Source: Carposina sasakii (lineage: Eukaryota > Arthropoda > Insecta > Lepidoptera > Carposinidae). From it: a stretch of DNA of 64,000 nt. A model generated the notes under the pieces. That model did no database searches, was not told the origin of the DNA, and saw only the letters and a program-made list of their open reading frames with translations. The stretch is from the NCBI GenBank assembly GCA_014607495.2, contig CP053167.1, forward strand, positions 7,688,001 through 7,752,000. Reading direction: 5' to 3'. A program made the position numbers and the translations under genes. Of this stretch, positions 33,501 to 41,899 are shown in pieces; position 1 is the first letter of the stretch, and each line of letters begins with the position of its first letter.

Positions 33501-36500
33501 ATGTATGCCATGCCCAAATATTACCATTCCAATTCGAAATTGAATAGACTTCAGTGAAAATATTGTCTTTGTCAGTTCACTTTTATTAAATTCAGTTCAT
33601 TGATATGCTGATGTATGTACATTTTAAATTAGAAAAGCTTAGTTCACATTGATAAAAACTGAGCAAAGAGGCAGTTTAGGATATTTTTAAAGGACTTTTC
33701 TGACATCACGCAAGATGAGCGTCTATCTTTATTCTAATGTCAGAATCTCTCTATGGTTGGCAAGACTTAATCTTGGGTAAATTATTTAATAACCTTCTTT
33801 GCAATTCTATGTGAACTACACTCTCCACAGTAAAATTAAATTAATAAATCAGTACTCATTGATTGGTATAAAATTACTTCAAAAGAAAAGTTAAAGTATC
33901 TCTATTTCGAACACTTACAAAATTAGAGGATATTTTATAGTTTTATGTCTCATAAAATTTTTACAATCATGAACACTTACAATATTTTTAGAATATAATT
34001 TTAGTTACATACAATACAATAATATTATTTTATTTATAACAGAACTAAACCACATTAATTATAAAATGATTATAGTATTAGGTGCCAGTGGTAAATTAAC
34101 ATCAGCACATGAAATTATGTGTATACAGAAATCATAATGATGAAAAATAATGTTGCCAATAATGTAAAAAGTGTAAAGAGATGGTCAAATTCGTCATCCG
34201 AGTTAATTAACCCGGTAGCTCAGTTGGTTAGAGCGAAGCACGGAATGCAAGAGGTTGTGAGTTCAAGTCTCACTCGGGTGAATTTTTTTTTCATTTCTTA
34301 ATATTATTTCTAAGAAAGTATATTTTTAACAAGTATCAAGTATGTATGTAGTATACAAATAAATAATTAATAACCCAAGAAAATAGTTTATCATTGATAT
34401 ACCCACAAAATATTTCAAGAAATAATAAAATATTATACATACATGAAACTGGATAATAGGAAAACTAGTAATAAATCCTACAAATTAGACAAAATAGTAA
34501 AAACGACAACTAAACAAATGATTACCGTATATTGAAATATCAAAACAGAATCATAAATTTATCAATAAAAGTAATAAAAAATATTTATGTGCATTTAGCT
34601 AAGCGAACTAGTGTTATGTAGTGAGAACCAAAGCCAAATCTTTAGTTTTTCGAAAGAAAAGACAGTGGAAGATATTTTGGAAGATCAATGCCAAACATAC
34701 ATACCTAAAGCACTCAATTAGGGAGTTCATACCATTCTAAAAGAGAAGCAAATAAAGAATATGACAAAACAGTGGATCTTCTTCACACCTCACTGCAGTG
34801 CAAGTATCTGATTGGTCAGCCAAAGGGTTGTCATCAATAATAAAAAACATGCACCTACTCAATTTTCCCTGAACATTCAAGTAAAATACTCAAGTAGAAG
34901 TATGAAACTTGAATAGAACTTTAATGTGATTCTTGATTTCGTCTTTAGGCGACCTTAATTCTTATTAGCTACTAGTAAGATCTTCAATATTATGGTCAGA
35001 AAGGTTTTATAAAAAAAACAATGTGACATTAATTTATAGGTCAATAAATCATTAAGTACCTCACTATTAAGCTCGCAGGGTAAGTGTAGTTATAAAAGCA
35101 ATACTATTGGAAAAGTATTTATATAAAAAATACATCAAATCTCTGTGGTGTACTTTTGCAGACACATAAATAAATTGGAGAAGATTATCAACTTGAAAAT
35201 TAACAAAACCTAGAAAGTTTAGTTAGAGAGATAATATTAAACAGACTTTGGTGCAATATACCAGCTAATTGGTTAGTTAAATAATTTAGAAAAATTAGAG
35301 TAAAAAAATGAAACCAAATTGATCATTCATAATTTGAGAATTCCTGGTTAAAATCTCTGCCGTCTACTTATTAATAACTATGGTCTACTATCACATTTGG
35401 TATAGGGGCAATTAGAATGCAATAGATGAAGGGGGCATTGAACACTCTCCTACTGTCACTCTATATGATGCCAGTTCACTGATGCCATGGTAATGCACAA
35501 ATGCAGCCACAATAACTAGCACATGGAAAATCTGATGGGACTGGAACCAAATATCACATTTGCCGGGGAACCATCTTTCTGGGACACGCATGGCATAGAA
35601 CATTGCTCCAAGAATGTACAACAGGCCCATTAGGACCAACCAACCCAGGGATGCTTTGCTTACTTGGCTGAACCATCCTTCAGTAATGCCATAATGGATT
35701 GCGGGAACAATACCTGAGAGACCAAAACCCATAAACACACCGGCTCGCAATGGACGCAGATGGGGTTCTGAAAATCTATCCCAGAGTGACACTATGATAG
35801 ACAGTATTCCTAAAACAATAACTACAGATAGGTATATAATTTTCGGCCTGTAGTGACAGTAGAAACTATAATACAGCCAAGGAACAAATGAACCCATAAT
35901 CAGCAATGCAATCCCGCAGTAATCTAATTTTGAAAATAGTTTCCCAACCATCTCTGAATGGCAGTACAGTGTATGATAAGCAAACGAAAAGCCAAGGCAC
36001 ACAATGGCTCCAATAAAGAATACACCAAAGATCATTTTCTCTTGTATTTGAATTTCAATTGAAGGCCTTGTCAAGAAGTAAACAGCTACACCTATGAAGG
36101 CTACACAACCCAGGAGATGTGTCCAAATATTACCAGTTTCGGTGTGGATTCGGAAAATCGAGGCGAAACATGCGCTAAACGACGGCAGTGGTGGTCTATG
36201 GCCTTTGTGTAGATAATCATTGTCCTGGAGCCACCTAGGCAAGTGTCTGAAGTGGCAAACGTTCCAGGAAGCTTCCCAAACCTTACGGACGAACTCTTCA
36301 GCTTGTTCGGCTGCATTGTGGGCGAGCGCTCCAAGGTCGATCTCATCCGACAGAACTCCAGCTTTCAGCACCTCAGCCATCTCAGCGTCAAGCAGATGTT
36401 GATCCTCGGGTGTAGACGGTAAGGGGCATCCTTCTTCTTCCTCCGCAAGCACATCATCAAGCTCGTCCATTTGGGACGCAAGGCTCTCAGCGTCGGGATC

Positions 36501-37799
36501 CCATCCTTGTCGACGTCTGAGCCCATCAGACGACATGCTGTGCGATCCCGTATCAGAATCTAATTCCCACATTGTCACAAACTCAATGATTTTAACACGT
36601 TATGAAAATTTTCAAACTTTCCATTAGCATGACCTTTGTAAAATACGATGGGTAGGAAACTGACACAAATCCAGTTACGTCACGTCACGACTAAAGTACC
36701 ACGAATGAACTCAATAAATTTTGTTAAAAATACACTATTGTGTAGGTAATGCGTTAGTTAAGTAGCGTACGATAAAAAATTATCGAATTATTTTTGTATC
36801 AGACTAGGTATTTGAGATGAGGAAAACTAAACCAGCCAGCCATCAGCTGCCTTACAACTTGCGACTGCAGGCGATGGCGGCTTACGAGTTACGACAACGA
36901 TACACGAGTACGAGCCGAGCGAGCATTCTGTCCGATTATAATGACAGACAAGTACTCGCTCGTTCGGCTCAAGTCGCGAGTACTACCTACTCGACTTTTT
37001 CTTATGTACCTTCTTATGAATAATAATGTACCTAATTACCTAGAATAATTTAATCAGAGGCAGGATCATTCTTACTAATACATTTGGGGTTTTTGTAAGA
37101 TGATTTATTATGTTTGTAGGTATCATACAACAGCAAAACGACAGCAAGCGAAAACTATAGAAACAAGCGTAGGAATAGCAAATACCTTTGCGACTGCTGT
37201 TAAGCAATTGAATTTTATAAGCTTTCGCATTGCTTTTGCTACATAAGTTATATACAAAGGTATTATGTTATTCGTAAAAACGAAAATCGCAATTTCAGAA
37301 AGACAGACTGAGCCGGTAAATTTCATTTGACCTAGCTCGAGCAAATAGTAAAAGTGGTAGGGCAAAATGTATGAGATGACAATGTTACGATCGGTCAAAA
37401 AATTCCAAATAAGACCAAGCGAGCAAAGTCACAACTTGTGTCTTTGCTCGTTTGTGACTCACAAGACGAGACCACCTCGAGTGACTTTCATTCGTTTAGA
37501 ACACGAGCGAGTGCGCATGCGAGTATTACCCGAAAACGAAGGTTGATCATCCGACCCTATGCTCCCGACCAGTATTCTATCCATAGACAAATATAATACC
37601 TACCTAAGATACCATAAGATACCTACCTGAGATACCTACATTCTCCCATTGGTTGAAATAGTTTTTTAAGAGAGAGGAAATGTCAAATAATGAACATAAC
37701 CTATAACTTTAAAAAATCATAATAATGCCGAACAATCCAATAAGCAGTATTTAAGTAATACACAGGTCAATATAGCCTATCTACTTACTTTTTGAACAT
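21510..37799 (-). CDS. MCTS1: MCTS1, translation re-initiation/recycling factor
   Basis: MCTS1 pairs with DENR to release deacylated tRNA from post-termination 40S subunits and allow re-initiation after upstream ORFs. Coding exons on the minus strand: 37789-37799, 24613-24765, 23392-23492, 22387-22588, 21510-21591. Together they give 182 aa, the usual family length. Exon 1 encodes only MFK and two bases of the next lysine; the joined start MFKKFDEKE matches the family exactly. Later blocks: [33 protein letters not shown], then the PUA domain with [20 protein letters not shown] and GLTSPGA, ending [14 protein letters not shown]. Phases agree at every junction. The donor after exon 1 is GTAAGT. 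The implied first intron is about 13 kb and contains AdipoR. An alternative exon 1 at 26444-26454 also encodes MFK but has a weak donor (GTACAT). Exons 2-5 are certain; exon 1 is likely. Confidence 0.93.
21856..22019. mobile_element. hAT-type MITE with perfect 8-bp target duplication
   Basis: The ends CAGGGCCGGCCCG and GGGCCGGCGCTG are inverted near-matches. CTTAAAGC flanks both sides (21848-21855 and 22020-22027). Length 164 bp, in the last MCTS1 intron. Confidence 0.88.
27629..27774. mobile_element. MITE, GGTCGATTCTGACCGTCACA ends
   Basis: The left end GGTCGATTCTGACCGTCACA is mirrored by GTGTGACTGTCAGAAACGACC. A second copy is at 56276-56426 in Ankle2, and a fragment near 61665-61725. About 146 bp, no ORF. 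Confidence 0.65.
29351..29636. mobile_element. Probable MITE with CTACYAAAG ends
   Basis: The left end CTACTAAAGATGTGCGAGGG resembles the complement of the right end, which reads CTACCAAAGAGGTGCAAAG. The inner TGTGT/ACACA segments also pair. The interior carries no ORF. Confidence 0.5.
31865..31935 (+). ncRNA. tRNA-like sequence, copy 1 (not a canonical tRNA)
   Basis: A 71-nt stretch can form six acceptor pairs (ACCCGG with CCGGGT), a D arm (GCTC/GAGC) and a perfect T arm (GTGGG/CCCAC with TTCGATT). It contains good A-box and B-box promoter blocks. The anticodon arm is short and mispaired (CTGGC ... GCAG), so no normal anticodon loop forms. About 50 bp upstream and 25 bp downstream are shared with the copy at 34209, so the repeat is longer than the tRNA part. 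Confidence 0.55.
32139..32520. mobile_element. hAT-type MITE with TAGGGTTGC ends
   Basis: The ends TAGGGTTGCTATG and GTTGGCAACCCTA are inverted near-matches. GTTTAGTG precedes and GCTTAGTG follows, a 7-of-8 target duplication. The interior repeats CCAGGA words on both strands. 382 bp. Another MITE begins within this right flank. Confidence 0.7.
32524..32685. mobile_element. MITE with 26-bp inverted repeats
   Basis: The left end TAGTGTGAGTTTTCACTTCG plus AACTCG is matched by the complement of CGAGTTCGAAGTGAAAACTC plus GCACTA, with one or two mismatches. 162 bp, directly abutting the element at 32139-32520. Confidence 0.75.
34209..34280 (+). ncRNA. tRNA-like sequence, copy 2
   Basis: Same layout as copy 1: acceptor ACCCGG/TCGGGT, D arm GCTC/GAGC, T arm GTGAG/CTCAC around TTCAAGT. 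Compared with copy 1 the T-stem has changed on both sides so pairing is kept. The anticodon arm is again shortened around GCACGGAATGC. Upstream flank AGAGATGGTCAAATTCGTC is shared with copy 1. Confidence 0.55.
35412..36572 (-). CDS. AdipoR: Adiponectin receptor (PAQR family), intronless
   Basis: 386 aa seven-helix membrane receptor with ceramidase-like activity that acts in lipid and energy signalling. The ATG at 36572 is used; the frame opens upstream only at a GTG. An acidic cytoplasmic N-terminus (about 1-125) precedes the membrane core. Predicted zinc ligands are in place: H200 ([10 protein letters not shown]), D217 (KLDYCG), H346 and H350 (SHQIFH), with the same spacing as human AdipoR1. 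Other family marks are [15 protein letters not shown] and [12 protein letters not shown]. There are no introns in the coding region. It lies inside the proposed first intron of MCTS1 on the same strand. The window alone cannot show whether it is the only AdipoR or a retrocopy. Confidence 0.96.
   Translation of the reverse strand: MWELDSDTGSHSMSSDGLRRRQGWDPDAESLASQMDELDDVLAEEEEGCPLPSTPEDQHLLDAEMAEVLKAGVLSDEIDLGALAHNAAEQAEEFVRKVWEASWNVCHFRHLPRWLQDNDYLHKGHRPPLPSFSACFASIFRIHTETGNIWTHLLGCVAFIGVAVYFLTRPSIEIQIQEKMIFGVFFIGAIVCLGFSFAYHTLYCHSEMVGKLFSKLDYCGIALLIMGSFVPWLYYSFYCHYRPKIIYLSVVIVLGILSIIVSLWDRFSEPHLRPLRAGVFMGFGLSGIVPAIHYGITEGWFSQVSKASLGWLVLMGLLYILGAMFYAMRVPERWFPGKCDIWFQSHQIFHVLVIVAAFVHYHGISELASYRVTVGECSMPPSSIAF
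36573..37788. other. AdipoR upstream region
   Basis: No coding sequence recognised. It contains CTCG/CGAG-rich inverted patches: CGAGCCGAGCGAGC mirrored by GCTCGTTCGGCTC near 36915-36975, and GCGAGCAAAGTCACA mirrored by TGTGTCTTTGCTCG near 37418-37450. It could hold the AdipoR promoter; no specific site is claimed. Confidence 0.4.
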
Positions 37800-39046
37800 T
37801 TTCTTGGTTCAGGAGAATACTCTATTTACTGTGAATAATAATAAAAGTAAACAATTTTCACACACAAAATACACCACACTCAGAAGAATTAAACAAATAT
37901 CATATTTTTATTTGACCAATGGGTGCAGTTTCTACTTTATTTCTATTGGTTGTAATACTAACATTTTTGTCGTTTTTATTTTTGTTTAGTTTATCCCGAA
38001 AGAAAGGCAAGGGGAGCTAAGCCCATACAGCCATTGTCTTTAGTAAAATGAATTCTGAATTTATGGTGGATGATAATGATGATGAATGGAAACGTCAGGA
38101 AACAGGAAAATCCTCAAGAACGAGTGTAAAATTAATGAAAATCAAAAATAATTGCAGAAAAAACTTACATAAGCCCATGAAGAGATCGTATTCCGACTAA
38201 AGTTTTACTTAGCTTACCTGCATAATATAAAACCATGCACATGCACTAGATTCACATCACAAGTAAATAAAATATAACATATCTACCAGAAAACATCACT
38301 TTACGGACACATGCAATCCATTTACAAATAAATTTTGATTTTGACAAAAAAATAACACCCGCTCCCTTCCAGATAATCCCGCCGAATCTCCTACAGGAAA
38401 TAGGAAAGTAAAATAACGTTGACATTGACACAATTACGTTTTACAAAGTGTGCTATGCAAGATCACGGAGCCACATGTTACTACTACTACAAAATGTCGT
38501 CGTCGTCGTCGTCAGCCTATTGCAGTCCACTGCTGGACGTAGGCCTCCCCCAGTGTACGCCACATGGCTCGATCTCCCGTTTTTTTCCATTTTTTTCCAT
38601 TCATCATCATCAATATCATCCATCATAAATTCAGAAATCATTTATACAATGGCTGTATGTGCTTAGTTCCCCCTTGCCTTTCCTTCGGGATAAACTAAAC
38701 AAAAAAATGTCTGTTTGACTCTGGGTTTTATATGCAGGGGTGCGTTCGTGTAAGCCGGCGAAATCTTAGCCGGTCTAAAATTTAAACTGACTAAATGTTA
38801 AACACCCCGTTCAAGCACTCCGCGAGGCGAAAACTTAAACTGTCAAAATTTTATCCGACCCGTTCACGTTCGTCCGCTGGTATAAATTTTCGCCTGGCTA
38901 GGATAAATTCTAGCGTGCTTTTTAGGTCGCGAAATCTTATCCTGCTGTCAGATTGACACTAATGACAGCTGTCTGTTGTTTTTTGCTCGATTCGCGCCTT
39001 GATTGAATATTTTAGAAAACTTTGAATAATCTTATTGTATTGGATC

Positions 39047-40092
39047 ATGGATGAAATTTTGATGCAAATTGTTGTTGATGAAAGGGGCAGAATGATTTAC
39101 GACGATGAAGGTAGAGTTTGCCTCCAAAACAATGGTAAGTAAATACTCAATTCAATTCAATTCAATTTTGGTTGAATGGCTCCGTCGATTGAGTAAATAC
39201 TCAAACTCACAAAATTACTCATTGCCTCAAAATACTATCATCTAATCACTTTCTGCCTTATTTATTTGTTTATTGCATTGTTATTTTCATGTTGCATTAA
39301 TGTGCGTCTGAAAAGGGAATTGGGTGTTTTATGTTATGTTTTGTCAACAGATACATTGTTGGTGTTGCAATAAACTATGTAATAATAACAAAATGTATTC
39401 TATTGCTTGCTGTGTATCTGTTGAGAATCCCGGTTTCCTATGATATGAAGGAATGTACCTACTGTTATAACTGATAATTTAACTGTTTTTTGCTTTTTCT
39501 AGGTATATTGGAATTTGTTTCATTGGACCGCTTACCACCAAGTTTTTTGCATGGTATCCATTTTATAAATATTTACATTTTATAGTGTTAATTATCCAAA
39601 CTGATCGCACCAATGTCCATAGTTATTTAATATTGGTTGGCACCTATCTTGGTACTGGTACATACCACTTCAAAATTGTTCAGACAACACTTTTAAACCC
39701 TTGCAGCTCACCACACTTTGTTACGAATAATGTGTATTTAACTACCATGACCTGGCCAAGGTTGCGGGCGTCGGTTGGATGCAGGCTGCTTCCGACCGGT
39801 CGGAATGGAGGTTGTTGGGGGAGGCCTATGTCCAACAGTGGACTTCTCAGGGCTGTAAATGATGATGATGATGAACTACCATTATTAATGTGTGCATGTC
39901 GCATGATTATAATACATTCAGGACAGTGGAAATCATAAAAAAATATGCACATATAATATAATCTTTATATTCTAGAAGACATTGCATTTCTGAGGTATTA
40001 ATATTTGTACCCATTTGGTTTTTACAGATCAAAGTTCACAAATGCAAACATCCATAGAGGATGCCAGCACCAGTGGAATTATTATTAATATT
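39047..40092 (+). pseudogene. Harbinger second ORF (accessory protein), truncated
   Basis: Three spliced segments can be followed: 39047-39134 (MDEILMQIVVDERGRMIYDD), 39503-39553 (ILEFVSLDRLPPSFLH) and from 40028 (DQSSQMQTSIEDAST), with GT/AG junctions in phase. Harbinger elements normally encode a Myb/SANT-like accessory protein on the strand opposite the transposase. The expected DNA-binding part is missing here because of the central deletion. Function is inferred from position only. Confidence 0.5.
39756..39875 (+). repeat. RTE 3' end inserted in the Harbinger element
   Basis: The frame reads DLAKVAGVGWMQAAS, SEWRLLGEAYVQQWTSQG and a stop, then an ATG/GAT run. This is the C-terminus and tail of an RTE pol, cut at the 5' end as usual. 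It sits in the second intron of the accessory ORF and identifies the source of the bare tails at 2590, 6252, 7671, 19447 and 38512. Confidence 0.8.
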
Positions 40093-40094
40093 AC

Positions 40095-40853
40095 TGTTTT
40101 CGAACACTCGCCGATCTCCAACAGAACCAGGGTATCCAGTAAATATGTCGATAAATTTTAAATCTGGAGTCGCAATTGCTTGAAGTAGCATGGCATAGAA
40201 GCATTTTCGGCATGTATAGACATTAGGTGCTTTTATTTCAATAAAAGTGCCATCAATTGCACCAATGACAGCTTCTAACCCCGCAAAACTTTTAAATTGT
40301 TGTTTTATTTCATTCCTTAAGGTAACTGATGGCCATTTTATAATTCCATGGGCAATTTCGATAAATTGAATCGTTCCCCAACAGATCTAGAAAAGAATAA
40401 AGCCTTTAATTTGTGCATATGACATTTTGATGTATGTTATGACAATTTTACATTGAGCATTAACATCATAATATTTATGAATAACCTGAATGAATCTGGA
40501 GTCGCGAGCAACCATAGAATTGACAATAATTGCTTTCGTACAGGTATATTTTCACTAGGACTATGTAAAGTAAGGTCAGGACCCAGACTATTTTCCAGGG
40601 CTTCAAATGCAGCATAACGCAGGCGGAAATGGCTCTGGAACTCTTTCTCGGTATAATTGGAGACAGTATTTTCTACGTAGTTCTCGATCCTTGTTGCTTT
40701 TTCCTTTAGGGAGGTTAAGACTTGTAAGAAAATCGCATTTTTCTCTTCATCATCACTATCTAAATTAATATCAGCGTGCCACATTTTTTGAAGGTTTTCC
40801 ATCGCAAACTGAAATATTACACCGACAAATTGATATCTCGTGTTCCGGTCCAT
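40095..40853 (-). pseudogene. Harbinger transposase, truncated
   Basis: The N-terminal part 40437-40853 (start ATG at 40853) contains YTEKEFQSHFRL and SILWLLATPDSFR. A GT/AG junction (acceptor after 40387) leads to 40386-40095 with CWGTIQFIEIAHGIIKWPS, LEAVIGAIDGTFIEIKAP and DIFTGYPGSVGDRRVF. The first two DDE catalytic aspartates are visible (GAIDGT and GSVGD). The third acidic residue and the C-terminus are lost at the central deletion. About 30 residues expected between the two parts are also absent. Confidence 0.8.
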
Positions 40854-41899
40854 TTTAACTGCGTAATTATTTCCAAATCACGAAGATTGCAACAAAAATA
40901 ATAAAAACTTTCCAAGTGTTGAGTTGTAAAGATATTGTTTGACAAACTGTCAATTGAATTTGACAGCTGACATTGACATAAGCATTATGACTCCGTTTAG
41001 CGATCCCTCGCTAGATAATTTTTAACCGGCTAAGATTTCGCCGGCTTACACGAACGCACCCCAGGTAAGCCGAGTAAAACTTTAGCCGGATTACGATCTC
41101 TTCATGGGCGCATGTAAGTTGTTGCTGCAATAATTTTTCATTTTGACTAACTTTACACTTGTTCTTGAGGATTTTCCCGACGTTTCCATTCATCATCATT
41201 GTCATTCATCATAAATTCAGAATACATTTTACTAAACAATGATTAGGCTGTATGGGCTTAGTTCCCCTTGCCTTTCCTTCGGGATAAACTCAAAAAAAAA
41301 AAAATGTGTTTCCTGGGATTCGGCGGGAAAAGCTGGAAAGGAGCGGGTGTAATTTTCTTGTGAAAATCAAAAATTATTTGTAAATGGCTTGCATGTGTCC
41401 GTAAAGTGATGTTTTCTGGTAGATAAGTTATATTTTGATTACTTGTGATGTGAATCTAGTGCGTGTGCATGATTTTATACGCAGGTAAGCTGAGTAAAAC
41501 TTTAACCGGAATACGATCTTTCATGGGCCCAAGTTGTTTCTGCAATTATTTTTCATTTTGACTAACTTTACACTTGTTCTTGAGGATTTTCCCGACGTTT
41601 CCATTCATCACATCATCATTATCATCCCATAAATTCAGAAATCGTTTACTAAAGACAATGGCTGTATGGGCTTAGTTCCCCTTGCCTTTCTTTCGGGATA
41701 AAGTAAATAAAAAATAAAAAATAAATTCCTTCAATAATAAAGTGCAGAAAAGTTTAATTTTGCACAAAATAATCGAAAAAGTACATATTAGAAACTTATG
41801 AATAGTGAATTTTCGTGGTATAGATAGTAATATTATTTGATTGATTCTAACTCATAGTGGAAAATTGGTATCTATGCTGTTAAGATAGCGTTGGTTACA

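Larger units (their letters stand above)
24766..35411. other. Long MCTS1 intron 1, left part
   Basis: More than 10 kb without a recognised exon apart from the alternative MCTS1 start at 26444-26454. Most of it looks like unique AT-rich DNA. Marked features are MITEs (27629, 29351, 32139, 32524), two tRNA-like sequences (31865, 34209), and a dispersed unit near 31150-31330 with TTACGACATGCACGGAAGGA that also appears near 7641 and 10797. Its last 1-2 kb probably includes the AdipoR 3' UTR. Confidence 0.5.
38738..41061. mobile_element. Harbinger-type DNA transposon, internally deleted
   Basis: The terminal inverted repeats of about 37 bp begin GGGTGCGTTCGTGTAAGCCG and GGCGAAATCTTAGCCGG. CAG flanks each end (38735-38737, 41062-41064). 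The matching site in the neighbouring repeat copy at 41482-41484 has a single CAG, confirming the insertion. Inside are a plus-strand gene start (39047) and a minus-strand transposase. Both lose their 3' parts at a junction near 40095, so the centre of the element is deleted and this copy cannot move alone. Confidence 0.88.
38000..41720. repeat. Region of 0.4-kb repeat copies in both orientations
   Basis: A unit marked by GGATTCGGCGGGA, CGTAAAGTGATGTTTTCTGG, CAGGTAAGC, TTGAGGATTTTCCCGACG and CTTAGTTCCCCTTGCCTTTC, ending GGGATAAA plus an A-rich run, appears inverted at 38000-38400, as a fragment near 38600-38715, split by a transposon (up to 38737 and from 41062), and complete at about 41310-41720. 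The A-rich end suggests a retroposed unit. It has no ORF and its origin is not recognised. Confidence 0.65.

Noticed and set aside
31865..34280. Two tRNA genes
   Set aside because: The acceptor, D and T arms fit but the anticodon arm is too short and mispaired and shared flanks show they are repeats; annotated as tRNA-like instead.
34119..34301. 60-aa ORF containing [13 protein letters not shown]
   Set aside because: This is the translation of the tRNA-like sequence, not a protein gene.
36573..36578. AdipoR start two codons upstream
   Set aside because: That codon is GTG; the first ATG is at 36572.
37123..37398. 91-aa minus-strand ORF with hydrophobic segments
   Set aside because: No recognisable domain and AT-rich composition; low-complexity hydrophobic residues explain the apparent membrane stretches.
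36915..37450. CTCG-rich inverted patches as a defined regulatory element
   Set aside because: The pattern is visible but matches no site I can name; left as a description only.
41891..41899. Longer WDR18 start reading M-V-T before the ATG
   Set aside because: The first codon is TTG; the ATG at 41900 has a better context and matches the family start.
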